A DNA stretch of 9,078 nucleotides from Pseudomonadota bacterium (GTDB taxonomy: Bacteria > Pseudomonadota > Gammaproteobacteria > Xanthomonadales > Xanthomonadaceae), in NCBI GenBank assembly GCA_023391775.1, contig JAEWAG010000114.1:1-9078 (forward strand), read 5' to 3'. Shown here piece after piece: positions 1 to 6,531 of the stretch (positions within the stretch are counted from its first letter, which is position 1; each line of letters starts with the position of its first letter). The notes beneath the pieces are model-generated. The model did no database searches, was not told where the DNA came from, and was given only the letters and a program-made list of their open reading frames with translations. Both the position numbers and the translations under genes were made by a program.

Positions 1-706
1 GTGCCGGGTCGGCGACCAGGGTGCCGATCCGCGCCGCAGCCAGGGCATGGGCCTTGGACAGCGTGCGCAGTACCGCGACATTGGGCAGCGTCGCCAGCAG
101 CGTGGTTGCCGACGCCTGGTCGGCGAATTCAGCATAGGCCTCGTCCACCACGACCAGCGCGCGGCCGGCAAGGCGCCGGGCCAGCGCCGCGATGCCGTCC
201 AGCGGCACGTCGTTGCCGGTGGGATTGGACGGGCTGCACAGGAACACGAGCTTGGCGCCCGACGCTTCGGCTGCCTCGGCGATCGCGTCGAGGTCGGCGG
301 TGAAGCCCGCCTCGCCGTCCACCAGCGGGACCTCGACCACGCGCGCGCCCTGCAGGCGCGCACTGACCGCATACATGCCGAACACCGGCGGGGCGGTGAC
401 GATGGCATCGCGGCCGGCAACGCACAGCGCACGCACCAGCAGATCGATGGCCTCGTCGCTGCCGCGGCCGACCAGCACCTGCCCGGCGTCGCAGCCGTAC
501 AGCCGCGCCAGCGCCTGGACCAGGGCCGGCGGCTGCGGATCCGGATAGCGCCGGCTGCCACCGCCGGCATCGGCCGGGTTGGCCCATGGGCTCTCGTTGG
601 CGTTGAGCCAGACGTCGCCGGCGAGCGCATGGCTGCGCGCGGAGCTGTAGCCGCCGAATCCACGCAGGTCCTCGCGCACCAGCGCCAGCAGGCTTTCGCT
701 GCTCAT
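1..706 (-). CDS. hisC: Histidinol-phosphate aminotransferase HisC, N-terminal two thirds (runs off left edge)
   Basis: A PLP-dependent class I/II aminotransferase that converts imidazole-acetol phosphate and glutamate to histidinol phosphate in cytosolic histidine synthesis. The start ATG (704-706) overlaps the hisD stop in an ATGA, which fixes the start. The protein opens [17 protein letters not shown] and 235 codons are visible, against about 355-365 residues usual for HisC. Family landmarks: LNANESPW near residues 34-41, RYPDPQ near 53-58, SPSNPTGN at 158-165 (cofactor-contacting Asn161), VVDEAY at 186-191 (Asp188, Tyr191), and the Schiff-base lysine Lys218 in TLSKAHALA. The frame is intact to the edge, so the gene is cut by the window and not broken. 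As third enzyme of the his operon it should be followed by hisB and the rest to the left, which cannot be seen. Confidence 0.95.
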   Translation of the reverse strand, partial: MSSESLLALVREDLRGFGGYSSARSHALAGDVWLNANESPWANPADAGGGSRRYPDPQPPALVQALARLYGCDAGQVLVGRGSDEAIDLLVRALCVAGRDAIVTAPPVFGMYAVSARLQGARVVEVPLVDGEAGFTADLDAIAEAAEASGAKLVFLCSPSNPTGNDVPLDGIAALARRLAGRALVVVDEAYAEFADQASATTLLATLPNVAVLRTLSKAHALAAARIGTLVADPA

Positions 707-2037
707 GCGCCCGCTCCCTGCAGGCGCAGGACCACCGCGTTGGCGTGCGCGTCCAGCTGTTCGGCGCGGGCCAGGGTCACGGCGCAGTCGCCGATGGCGA
801 GGATGCCTTCGCGGCTGGCCGCCTGCACGCTGACGAAATTCTGGAAGCTGGACACGCTCACCCCGCTCCACGCACGCGCCGCGCCGTTGGTGGGCAGCAC
901 ATGGTTGGTGCCGCTGCAGTAATCACCCAGCGCCTCGGGGGTCCAGTCGCCCAGGAACACCGAACCGGCCGCTTCCACCCGGTCCAGCCACTGGCGCGGT
1001 TCGCGCAGGGCCAGGATCAGGTGTTCGGGCGCATACGCGTTGCTGATGTCAAAGGCCTGCGCGATCGATTCGACCTGGACCAGGCGCGAGGACGACAGCG
1101 CACGCGCGGCGATTTCCGCCCGCGGCAGCGCCGCCAGCTGGCTGGCCAGCTCCGCCTCGACGCGGTCGATCAGGGATGCACTGTCGGACAGCAGCAGCAC
1201 CTGCGAATCCGGACCGTGCTCGGCCTGCGACAGCAGATCGGCGGCGACATAGGCCGCATCGGCGCCCTCGTCGGCGATCACCAGCACCTCGGAGGGGCCG
1301 GCGGGCATGTCGATTGCCGCCGCACCGTCCTGGGCCACCTGGCGCTTGGCTTCGTCCACGTAGCTGTTGCCCGGGCCGAAGATCTTGTCGACCTTGGGCA
1401 CGCTGCCGGTGCCATAGGCCATCGCGGCGACGGCCTGCGCGCCGCCCAGCTTGAACACGCGGTCCACCCCGGCCAGGCGGGCGGCGACCAGCACCGCCGG
1501 ATCGGCACTGCCGTCGGCACGCGGCGGGGTGCACAGCACCACCTGGCGGCAGCCGGCCAGCGCCGCCGGAACACACAGCATCAGCGCGGTCGATGGCAGC
1601 GGGGCACTTCCCGCAGGCACGTACAGGCCAACCCGCGGCACCGGGCGCACGATGCGCTCGCAGACCACGCCCGGCGCGGTCTCCACACGGTAGCCGGAGC
1701 TCATGCCGGCGCGGTGGAAGGCCTCGATGCGCCCGGCGGCCTCGACCATGGCCTGGCGCAGCTGCGGCGAAACCGCTGCGTCGGCGGCGGCGAACTCGTC
1801 CGCATCGACTTCAAAACGTTCCAGCTCGACCTTGTCGAAACGGCTGGTCAGCTGGCGCAGCGCTTCATCGCCACGGCTGCGTACCGCCTCGATGACCGAC
1901 GCCACGGCCTGGCGGGTGGCGTCGGCCACGACCTGCACCGGGCGGGTCAAGGCACGCCGGCGCGCCGCGTCATCCAGGGCGGACCAGCGCAGGCGGTTCC
2001 AGGCCGGCTGCGTGCTGCTGTATCCGGGGCTGCTCAT
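703..2037 (-). CDS. hisD: Histidinol dehydrogenase HisD
   Basis: A zinc-dependent NAD enzyme that oxidises histidinol to histidine in two steps, the last reaction of the pathway. The 444 residues compare with about 430-440 usual for the family. All expected catalytic and metal residues can be placed: zinc ligands Gln271 and His274 in [12 protein letters not shown], Asp372 in [13 protein letters not shown] and His431 in LDAHANAV, and the catalytic pair Glu338-His339 in NAYAPEHL. The signatures VGLYVPAG (136-143) and FGPGNSYV (220-227) are also present. The start is the ATG at 2035-2037, which overlaps the hisG stop as ATGA; an in-frame upstream extension to 2130 lies inside hisG and is rejected. 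The stop (703-705) overlaps the hisC start in the same way, so translation is probably coupled along the operon. Confidence 0.97.
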   Translation of the reverse strand: MSSPGYSSTQPAWNRLRWSALDDAARRRALTRPVQVVADATRQAVASVIEAVRSRGDEALRQLTSRFDKVELERFEVDADEFAAADAAVSPQLRQAMVEAAGRIEAFHRAGMSSGYRVETAPGVVCERIVRPVPRVGLYVPAGSAPLPSTALMLCVPAALAGCRQVVLCTPPRADGSADPAVLVAARLAGVDRVFKLGGAQAVAAMAYGTGSVPKVDKIFGPGNSYVDEAKRQVAQDGAAAIDMPAGPSEVLVIADEGADAAYVAADLLSQAEHGPDSQVLLLSDSASLIDRVEAELASQLAALPRAEIAARALSSSRLVQVESIAQAFDISNAYAPEHLILALREPRQWLDRVEAAGSVFLGDWTPEALGDYCSGTNHVLPTNGAARAWSGVSVSSFQNFVSVQAASREGILAIGDCAVTLARAEQLDAHANAVVLRLQGAGA

Positions 2038-2951
2038 GCCAGCGACCTCTCCACCCCAAGCACCATCAACTGGCGCGCGCCGGCGCGCTCGAGGTCCTCC
2101 AGCTGCTGCCAGCTGCCCGCCCCCTCGCACATGGCCTGCAGCGCCAGCGAGCCATTGGACGACGGCAGCTGCACCAGCGGGCCGGCATCGGCGAGTAGCC
2201 GCTCCAGCGCGGGCAAGGATTCGCGGTCGGCGTTGAACATCAGCAGCTTGCGCTCGCGCACCTGGAGCACGCCGTCCATGCGCCGCAGCAGCATCTCGGC
2301 CAATGCGGCACGGGCGTCGTCGAAGCCGCCGGCCGGACCGGCCAGTACCGCCTCGCTCTCCAGCAGGGTCTCCACCGGCTTGAGCTGGTTGGCACGCAGG
2401 GTGGCGCCGCTGGAGACCAGATCACAGATCAACTCGGCGGTGCCCAGGCGCGGGGCGATTTCGACCGAGCCGGACAGCTCCACCACCTGCGCGTCGATCC
2501 CCTGCTCCCGCAGCCAGCCGGCCAGGATGGACGGATAGCTGGTGGCGATGCGCAGGCCGCGGCCGCGCAGCTGCTCGGGGCCGGTCCAGTCCCACTCCTC
2601 CGGCACGGCCAGCATCAGCCGGCACTGGCCAAAGCCCAGGGCACGCAGTTCGCGGTAGGCCTGCGGCAGGCCGATCTGCGCGCGCGCGCCGGCCTGCTCG
2701 TCCAGTTCGTTGCGGCCGACCACGCCCAGGTCGCAGACGCCGTCGGCGATCAGGCCCGGGATATCGTCGTCGCGGACCAGCAGCAGGTCCACCGGAAGGG
2801 ATTCGCCGTAGCAGAACAGCTTGTCGCGGCTCTCGCGCCAGCTCAGGCCGCAGGCGGCCAGCAGCTTGCGGGCCGGTTCGGCAAGGCGGCCGCTCTTCTG
2901 GATGGCGATACGCAGACGGTCGCGGGTCACCGCGCCCAGGGGGGGACTCAT
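2034..2951 (-). CDS. hisG: ATP phosphoribosyltransferase HisG, long form
   Basis: Catalyses the first committed and feedback-controlled step of histidine synthesis, joining ATP and PRPP to give phosphoribosyl-ATP. The 305 residues match the long (HisG-L) form, which carries its own C-terminal regulatory domain and needs no HisZ partner. Visible landmarks are [11 protein letters not shown] (13-23), [12 protein letters not shown] (72-83), [13 protein letters not shown] (158-170) and the PRPP-binding loop DLVSSGATL (177-185). Residues from about 228 to the end form the ACT-like domain where histidine binds in this family. The start ATG (2949-2951) overlaps the stop of the upstream regulator as ATGA. 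An in-frame extension to 3158 lies inside that regulator's reading frame and is not credible. The end overlaps hisD by another ATGA. Confidence 0.96.
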   Translation of the reverse strand: MSPPLGAVTRDRLRIAIQKSGRLAEPARKLLAACGLSWRESRDKLFCYGESLPVDLLLVRDDDIPGLIADGVCDLGVVGRNELDEQAGARAQIGLPQAYRELRALGFGQCRLMLAVPEEWDWTGPEQLRGRGLRIATSYPSILAGWLREQGIDAQVVELSGSVEIAPRLGTAELICDLVSSGATLRANQLKPVETLLESEAVLAGPAGGFDDARAALAEMLLRRMDGVLQVRERKLLMFNADRESLPALERLLADAGPLVQLPSSNGSLALQAMCEGAGSWQQLEDLERAGARQLMVLGVERSLA

Positions 2952-3274
2952 GGGGATGTTCTCTCGCTGAGGGAGGGACGCAGGGCCATGGCCTGCGCAT
3001 AACCGCCGGCACCGCGCTCCAGCGTGCGCGCGACCCGGCCGATGGTGGTGACGCTGACTCCGGTCAGCTCGTAGATCTCGCGGTACGGAATGCCCTGCTC
3101 GAGCAGGGGCACGACCTGCCAGCGGTCGGTCATCGCTTCCAGTTCCGCGGGGGTGCACAGGTCCAGCAGGAAGGCCCGCATCGCGGCCGGGTCATCAAGC
3201 TGCGTCAGGACGGCCGAAAGCCCGTCCAGCCGCTGGCCGAAATCCTCCTCGCTGCGTTTGCTGCTCCGCTTCAT
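2948..3274 (-). CDS. TrpR-superfamily (YerC/YecD-like) regulator, probable repressor of the his operon
   Basis: A 108-residue all-helical DNA-binding protein of the TrpR superfamily. The recognisable core is [17 protein letters not shown] (36-52), then [20 protein letters not shown] (61-80) as helix-turn-helix, then [12 protein letters not shown] (81-92). It resembles the YerC/YecD branch more than E. coli TrpR. It is the first gene of the his operon and overlaps hisG by ATGA. Its start codon lies only 9 nt from a trp-operator-like palindrome that covers its own promoter, so autoregulation together with hisGDC is the natural reading. From memory, comparative genomics has proposed a TrpR-family histidine regulator called HisR in Xanthomonadales; note that hisR also names a tRNA gene in E. 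coli. The start ATG (3272-3274) is the only in-frame choice, because an in-frame stop lies just upstream, and its ribosome-binding site is poor. That histidine is the co-repressor is an inference. Confidence 0.88.
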   Translation of the reverse strand: MKRSSKRSEEDFGQRLDGLSAVLTQLDDPAAMRAFLLDLCTPAELEAMTDRWQVVPLLEQGIPYREIYELTGVSVTTIGRVARTLERGAGGYAQAMALRPSLSERTSP

Positions 3275-3283
3275 CCTGCAACC

Positions 3284-3307
3284 AATGTATTAGCACGTTA
3301 GTACATT
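3284..3307. promoter_or_regulatory. Operator-like palindrome resembling the trp operator
   Basis: A 24-bp imperfect palindrome centred between 3295 and 3296, with 9 of 12 base pairs symmetrical. Its outer arms read AATGTA (3284-3289) and TACATT (3302-3307). The inner 18 bp (3287-3304) read GTATTAGCACGTTAGTAC and agree at 12 of 18 positions with the E. coli trp operator GTACTAGTTAACTAGTAC, on the same centre of symmetry and including the diagnostic TAG...TAG steps. It overlaps the -10 box and the predicted start site, so a bound protein would block RNA polymerase. It is AT-rich in a very GC-rich setting, which makes chance less likely. The TrpR-superfamily gene begins 9 nt further on, making its product the likely binder (inference). 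Confidence 0.7.
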
Positions 3308-3334
3308 AGAACATCCGGGTGCGGCGCCGGTCAA
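3305..3334 (-). promoter_or_regulatory. Promoter of the his operon
   Basis: On the minus strand a -35 hexamer TTGACC (3334-3329, 5 of 6 to consensus) is followed after 18 nt by a -10 hexamer TCTAAT (3310-3305, 5 of 6). This is the best sigma70-type promoter in the window. It predicts transcription starting near 3298 and a leader of about 24 nt before the regulator's ATG. The -35 also lies within a small CCGGT-CAA-ACCGG palindrome (3327-3339), possibly chance. The -10 overlaps the operator-like palindrome. Assigned by eye, with no transcript evidence. Confidence 0.65.
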
Positions 3335-3470
3335 ACCGGATCGCGCGCGGGAGTTGACCGGGCGACAGCAGGTGATGCGAGCGTGTACCGGAGCCCGTAG
3401 GGCCCCGGTGGTTCCCGGCGACCAGCGCTGCACGGCGCCGGCTGCAGGGGCGCGCGTGTGGCCGGGACAC

Positions 3471-3540
3471 CGGCCCGAGATTCGTCGTTCCCGACGTCAT
3501 GCAGTTACGCCACGGCGTTTGGCGGCTCTTCTCGGGACCG
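3471..3540 (+). repeat. Possible third member of the two-hairpin element family (weak)
   Basis: An outer stem pairs 3471-3480 with 3530-3540 (10 bp, one bulged A at 3537). It encloses a hairpin CGTCG-TTCC-CGACG (3483-3496), an 11-nt spacer (3497-3507) and a second short hairpin with arms CGCCA (3508-3512) and TGGCG (3520-3524). The layout and spacer length match the two clearer elements to its right. The conserved loop words CATCCATG and TCCCTG are absent, so relatedness is only suggested, and GC-rich DNA forms such pairings readily by chance. Confidence 0.3.
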
Positions 3541-3602
3541 CATCGGGAGGGATCCGCCGCACAAGGAGCCGTAGAGGCTGCTCCTTCGGACGGTGCCGCC
3601 AC

Positions 3603-3697
3603 AGCCCGGGTTTCCGGGTCACCGCTCGGACAAACATCCCTGTCCGTACTCGCGGCCGCGGCACATCCATGTGCCGCTTGCCCCGGAAACCCGGGCT
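3603..3697 (+). repeat. Structured intergenic repeat, copy A (terminal inverted repeats around two hairpins)
   Basis: A 95-bp unit bounded by a perfect 16-bp inverted repeat (AGCCCGGGTTTCCGGG, 3603-3618, against its complement at 3682-3697). Inside, in order: hairpin 1 with stem CGGACA/TGTCCG (3627-3632 and 3641-3646) and loop AACATCCC; an 11-nt spacer TACTCGCGGCC (3647-3657); and hairpin 2 (3658-3677) with 9-bp arms around CC, the centre reading CATCCATG. Folded, it would form a three-way junction. It shares its plan and conserved words with the block at 4175-4278. It looks like a non-autonomous palindromic element of the REP/MITE kind or a structured RNA; I cannot match it to a named family. 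Confidence 0.75.
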
Positions 3698-4174
3698 ACG
3701 GCGTCCTCGGCAAGGTCCGGGCGCGCGGCTTCGCCAGGAAGAGCCGGATAGCGGGATTGCGGGATTGCGGCGCCCACTCTGACGTCGTACGAAGCCGTCC
3801 CTAAGCTCCGGTCGTCCGCACGCGTGCGAAATGCACCAGGTTCTGACTTGAAGACGCCGACACCGGAGCGTCCCGGGGGTTGGCGCCCGCAGCGGCGACG
3901 TGGCGTGCCCGCCAGGCTCATCGAGCCGACGCGGGAGCCACCCAGCGGAAAGCAACTCCGCGGTGGAAGCCACATCCGGTCGCGGCGGACTGGTCGATTC
4001 GCGAATCCCTGCGGGGATCGCATGCGCTGCGGGCCGAATACGCGGCGCACTTCAAAGCTTCATGCACCACGGCCCGCGGAACCCGGGGTGTGCTTTGACG
4101 TGGAGCGCACCGGCTGCTCCGGCCGGAACCGGACCAGCTGTTGAACCGAGCCGCGGCCCCGACGCACCCGAAGA

Positions 4175-4278
4175 CGCGAGGCGCCGGGTGGGTCGTGGCA
4201 GCGGCCATGGATGGCCGCGTCCGCGAGGTCGCACAGGGAAGTGCGCCCGAGCGGCCAGGACCTGCCCGGCGGCTCGCG
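4175..4278 (-). repeat. Structured intergenic repeat, copy B (inverted relative to copy A)
   Basis: Read on the minus strand this 104-bp block repeats the layout of copy A. Outer arms at 4258-4278 and 4175-4195 pair at 17 of 21 positions. Hairpin 1 has stem CGCAC/GTGCG (4241-4245 and 4230-4234) around TTCCCT, the 11-nt spacer is ACCTCGCGGAC (4229-4219), and hairpin 2 (4218-4201) has 8-bp arms GCGGCCAT/ATGGCCGC around CC. Words shared with copy A are CCGCTCGG before hairpin 1, CCCTGT across its 3' side, CTCGCGG in the spacer, CATCCATG at the centre of hairpin 2 and TGCC after it. The outer stem sequences are unlike those of copy A, yet each pairs internally. Confidence 0.65.
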
Positions 4279-4359
4279 GCTCCGTCCGGAGCCAGCGCCA
4301 TAAACGCGGAAGTGCCTCGCACGAGGTCGACGACTCCGGGCACTTCTACGCACGGAGCC
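4278..4359. repeat. Nested inverted repeats next to copy B
   Basis: GGCTCCGT (4278-4285) can pair with ACGGAGCC (4352-4359), or locally with GGAGCC (4288-4293). Between them GAAGTGCC (4309-4316) pairs with GGCACTTC (4339-4346), enclosing a smaller CCTCG/CGAGG hairpin (4315-4326). The set abuts copy B exactly. It does not carry that family's conserved words, so I list it as separate palindromic DNA of unknown role lying downstream of the ammonia-lyase gene. Confidence 0.45.
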
Positions 4360-4553
4360 CGTACTGCCCCCTGCCGCATCTCGTGGACAGGTGCCCCAAA
4401 CAATCCCACGCTGCAACGCCTCCGCGTTGCGGGAAGCGCGCCTGGGAACCGCGGCGCCTGGCTCAGACTGTCCGCAACGCACAGCCGATGGGCGTGTCCT
4501 GAGCCCGAACCCTCTAACCGGCCGCCCTGTCCCTCGGCTGTGCTGGCCCTGCC

Positions 4554-6443
4554 TCAGCCCGCCACCGTCTCCAGCAGCGCACCGGAGGCGACCAGCGACA
4601 CCATCGTCGCGACCTCGCCGTCCATCGCCCGGTCCCGGTCCAGGAACGGCACCGCCTCGCGGATGCGCGCATGCGCACGGGCGACGGCTGCGCCCGGATG
4701 GAACGCGTCGGACTCGGCCAGCTGCGCGCGCAGTGCCTCCACCTCGGCCAGGAAACGCTCGTGCCCCGCCGCACCGGCCGCAGGACCGCCCTGCACCTTG
4801 GCCGCCAGCGCCGTCGCATCGGCGCGTCGCGCCAGTGCACGCGCGGCGTTGATCATGTCCCGGCGCAGGTCCAGCGCCTGGGCGGCGGTATACAGCTCCA
4901 GCGCCAGTACCTTGCCCAGGTCCTCGACCATCGCCAGCACGTGGCGTGCCTCGTTCGCACCCATGGACACATGGTCCTCGGCGTTGGCGCTGGTCGGCAC
5001 CGAAAACACCGAGGCCGGATGCGCGCGGCTGGCCAGGTCGTTGACGATGGCCGCGGCGGTGTACTGCACGATCATGTGGCCGGATTCGGTGCCGTCCTCG
5101 TTGCCGATCAGGAACGCCGGCAGGCCGTCGTTGGTGGCGGGGTCGACCAGCTTGTTGAGCCGGCGCTCGGAGATCGAGGCCAGGGTCGGGATCGCCGCCT
5201 TCAGATAGCTGAGCACCAGCGCCAGTGGCATGCCGTGGAAGTGACCGGCGGAGATCACCTGCTCCTCCACGTGCGCCGCGTCGGCCTTGTCCGGGAACAC
5301 CAGAGGGTTGTCGGTGACCGCATTGAGCTCGATCTCCAGCACCCGCGCCGCCTGCGCGGCGGCATCGCGTACCGCGCCGTGCACCTGCGGGATGCAGCGC
5401 AGCGAGTAGCTGTCCTGCGGCTGGTGCTTCTTGCCGCCGCGGAACGGCAGGAAACGCTGGTAGAACTTCTCGCGGCCATGGCGCTGGTCGGCCGGCACCC
5501 AGTCCCAGCCGATGTCGAAGCGCAGCCCGCGCGCTTCGTCCGTGTCCCAGCTGGCCGGCAGCCAGGGCCGGAAGCGCGGCACCAGGTGGTACGGGATGTC
5601 GGCCAGGGTCGAGCCGGACAGCAGCCCGCGCAGGTTCGCGGCCACCTGCACCTGGCCCGGATGCGGGCGTAGCGCGTGCACCTCCGGCGCGAACGCACCG
5701 AGGCGGCCGGCGAAGGCGTCGATGGTCATCGCCGCGGCCAGGTCGGCGGTGTCCAGCATCTGCTCCAGGCGATGCAGCGCCAGCACGCCCATCGCCAGCA
5801 TCTGTGCCGTGCCGTTGTTCAGCGCCAGCCCTTCCTTGTAGGACAGCGACACCGGCTCCAGGCCGGCACGCCGCAAGGCTTCGGCGCCGGGCATGCGCTG
5901 GCCGTCGAGGAATGCTTCGCCGCCGCCCAACAGGACGATTGCCAGGTGCGACAGCGGCGCCAGGTCGCCGGAGGCGCCGACCGAGCCCAGCTGCGGCACC
6001 ACCGGCACGATGCCGGCGTTGAGCATCGCGGCCAGCGCTTCCAGCGTCTGCACACGGATGCCGGAATGACCCTTGAGCAGGGTGTTGATGCGGATGCACA
6101 GCATCGCCCGGACCACGTCGGCAGCCATCGGCTCACCCACGCACACCGCATGGGTGACGATCAGGTTGCGCTGCAGCTCCTCGTGCAGCGAGCGGCCGGA
6201 AGGCTGCGCGCCGGGCAGTTCGTCGCGCAGCGGATGTGCGCCCAGCAACTTGTCGGCGTTCGAGCCGAAGCCGGTCGACACGCCGTAGATCGGCTCCTCG
6301 CGGCGCACCTGCTCGGCCAGGAACCCGGCGGCGCGGGCCACGGCCTGCAGCGCGGACGGCTCCAGGGCCACCTTCGCGCCCTTGGCGACCGCCACCAGTT
6401 GCGCGCGGGTCAGGGATTGGCCGTCAAGACGGATGATGCTCAT
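4554..6443 (-). CDS. hutH: Histidine ammonia-lyase family protein (MIO enzyme) with internal insertion
   Basis: An aromatic amino acid ammonia-lyase. If specific for histidine it would release ammonia to give urocanate. The MIO cofactor triad Ala157-Ser158-Gly159 lies in GSVGASGDLAPLSH. Other family residues are Tyr53 in YGVSTGFG, Asn210 in ALNNGTAQ, Tyr346 and Arg349 in QDSYSLRC, and Glu489 in AEDHVSM. His98 in IVTHA fits a histidine rather than a tyrosine or phenylalanine lyase, as does Glu489. Oddities: 629 residues against about 510, with some 55-60 extra near 283-341, just before QDSYSLRC, and a longer C-terminal region (about 535-590). GGNFH of typical HutH is AGHFH here, and NQEDH is NAEDH. 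The gene stands alone after hisS without hutU, hutI or hutG in view. The start is the ATG at 6441-6443; longer frames run into hisS. A perfect 12-bp palindrome (6445-6456) covers its ribosome-binding region. A substrate other than histidine is possible. Confidence 0.85.
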   Translation of the reverse strand: MSIIRLDGQSLTRAQLVAVAKGAKVALEPSALQAVARAAGFLAEQVRREEPIYGVSTGFGSNADKLLGAHPLRDELPGAQPSGRSLHEELQRNLIVTHAVCVGEPMAADVVRAMLCIRINTLLKGHSGIRVQTLEALAAMLNAGIVPVVPQLGSVGASGDLAPLSHLAIVLLGGGEAFLDGQRMPGAEALRRAGLEPVSLSYKEGLALNNGTAQMLAMGVLALHRLEQMLDTADLAAAMTIDAFAGRLGAFAPEVHALRPHPGQVQVAANLRGLLSGSTLADIPYHLVPRFRPWLPASWDTDEARGLRFDIGWDWVPADQRHGREKFYQRFLPFRGGKKHQPQDSYSLRCIPQVHGAVRDAAAQAARVLEIELNAVTDNPLVFPDKADAAHVEEQVISAGHFHGMPLALVLSYLKAAIPTLASISERRLNKLVDPATNDGLPAFLIGNEDGTESGHMIVQYTAAAIVNDLASRAHPASVFSVPTSANAEDHVSMGANEARHVLAMVEDLGKVLALELYTAAQALDLRRDMINAARALARRADATALAAKVQGGPAAGAAGHERFLAEVEALRAQLAESDAFHPGAAVARAHARIREAVPFLDRDRAMDGEVATMVSLVASGALLETVAG

Positions 6444-6473
6444 GGGCAGGCCTGCCGGGTAGATTCGAAACAG

Positions 6474-6498
6474 GGACGCCGGCCCGGGGCCGGCGTCC
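6474..6498 (-). terminator. Hairpin between hisS and the ammonia-lyase gene, probable weak terminator
   Basis: A perfect 12-bp inverted repeat (6474-6485 with 6487-6498) lies 33 nt past the hisS stop and 30 nt before the next start codon. On the minus strand the very stable GC stem is followed by CTGTTTCG, a poor U-tract. It could end most hisS transcripts, or act as an attenuator or processing site that sets how much lyase is made by read-through. Confidence 0.5.
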
Positions 6499-6531
6499 GG
6501 TGGTGGCGTCCCGTGGGCCGCCGGGGGTGGC

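Larger units (their letters stand above)
3335..4553. other. Long intergenic region without a credible gene, rich in inverted repeats
   Basis: About 1.2 kb between the his promoter and the end of the ammonia-lyase gene. Open frames here on both strands give Arg/Pro/Gly-rich products with no family resemblance and no plausible starts, and I see no tRNA or rRNA. It does hold many short inverted repeats: two related structured elements (3603-3697 and 4175-4278), a possible third (3471-3540), a 7-bp hairpin with arms 3563-3569 and 3580-3586, a perfect 12-bp palindrome GATTCGCGAATC (3996-4007), a tandem of GCGGGATT (3751-3770), and hairpins at 4278-4359 and 4413-4430. It may be an accumulation site for family-specific repeats. 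A small untranslated RNA cannot be excluded. Confidence 0.6.

Noticed and set aside
745..2538. A 597-codon open frame on the plus strand opposite hisD and hisG
   Set aside because: It is the antisense shadow of well-recognised genes in GC-rich DNA. Its product is rich in His, Gln, Arg and Gly and shows no family motifs.
3354..3382. A plus-strand promoter starting at TTGACC (3354-3359)
   Set aside because: No acceptable -10 lies at 16-19 nt and no gene follows.
3471..4430. The many hairpins read as a CRISPR array
   Set aside because: There are no identical direct repeats with regular spacers; the units are inverted, few and diverged.
4413..4430. Hairpin GCAACGC-CTCC-GCGTTGC as terminator of the lyase gene
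   Set aside because: The stem is good, but no U-run follows directly on the minus strand and it lies over 120 nt past the stop codon.
3900..4502. A 200-codon open frame in the intergenic region
   Set aside because: Low-complexity Arg/Pro/Ser product without a convincing start. It overlaps several hairpins and is best explained by GC-driven open frames.
4060..6099. A 679-codon open frame on the minus strand within the lyase gene and beyond
   Set aside because: It lies in another frame of a clear ammonia-lyase gene and gives an Arg/Gly/Ala-rich sequence without recognisable domains.
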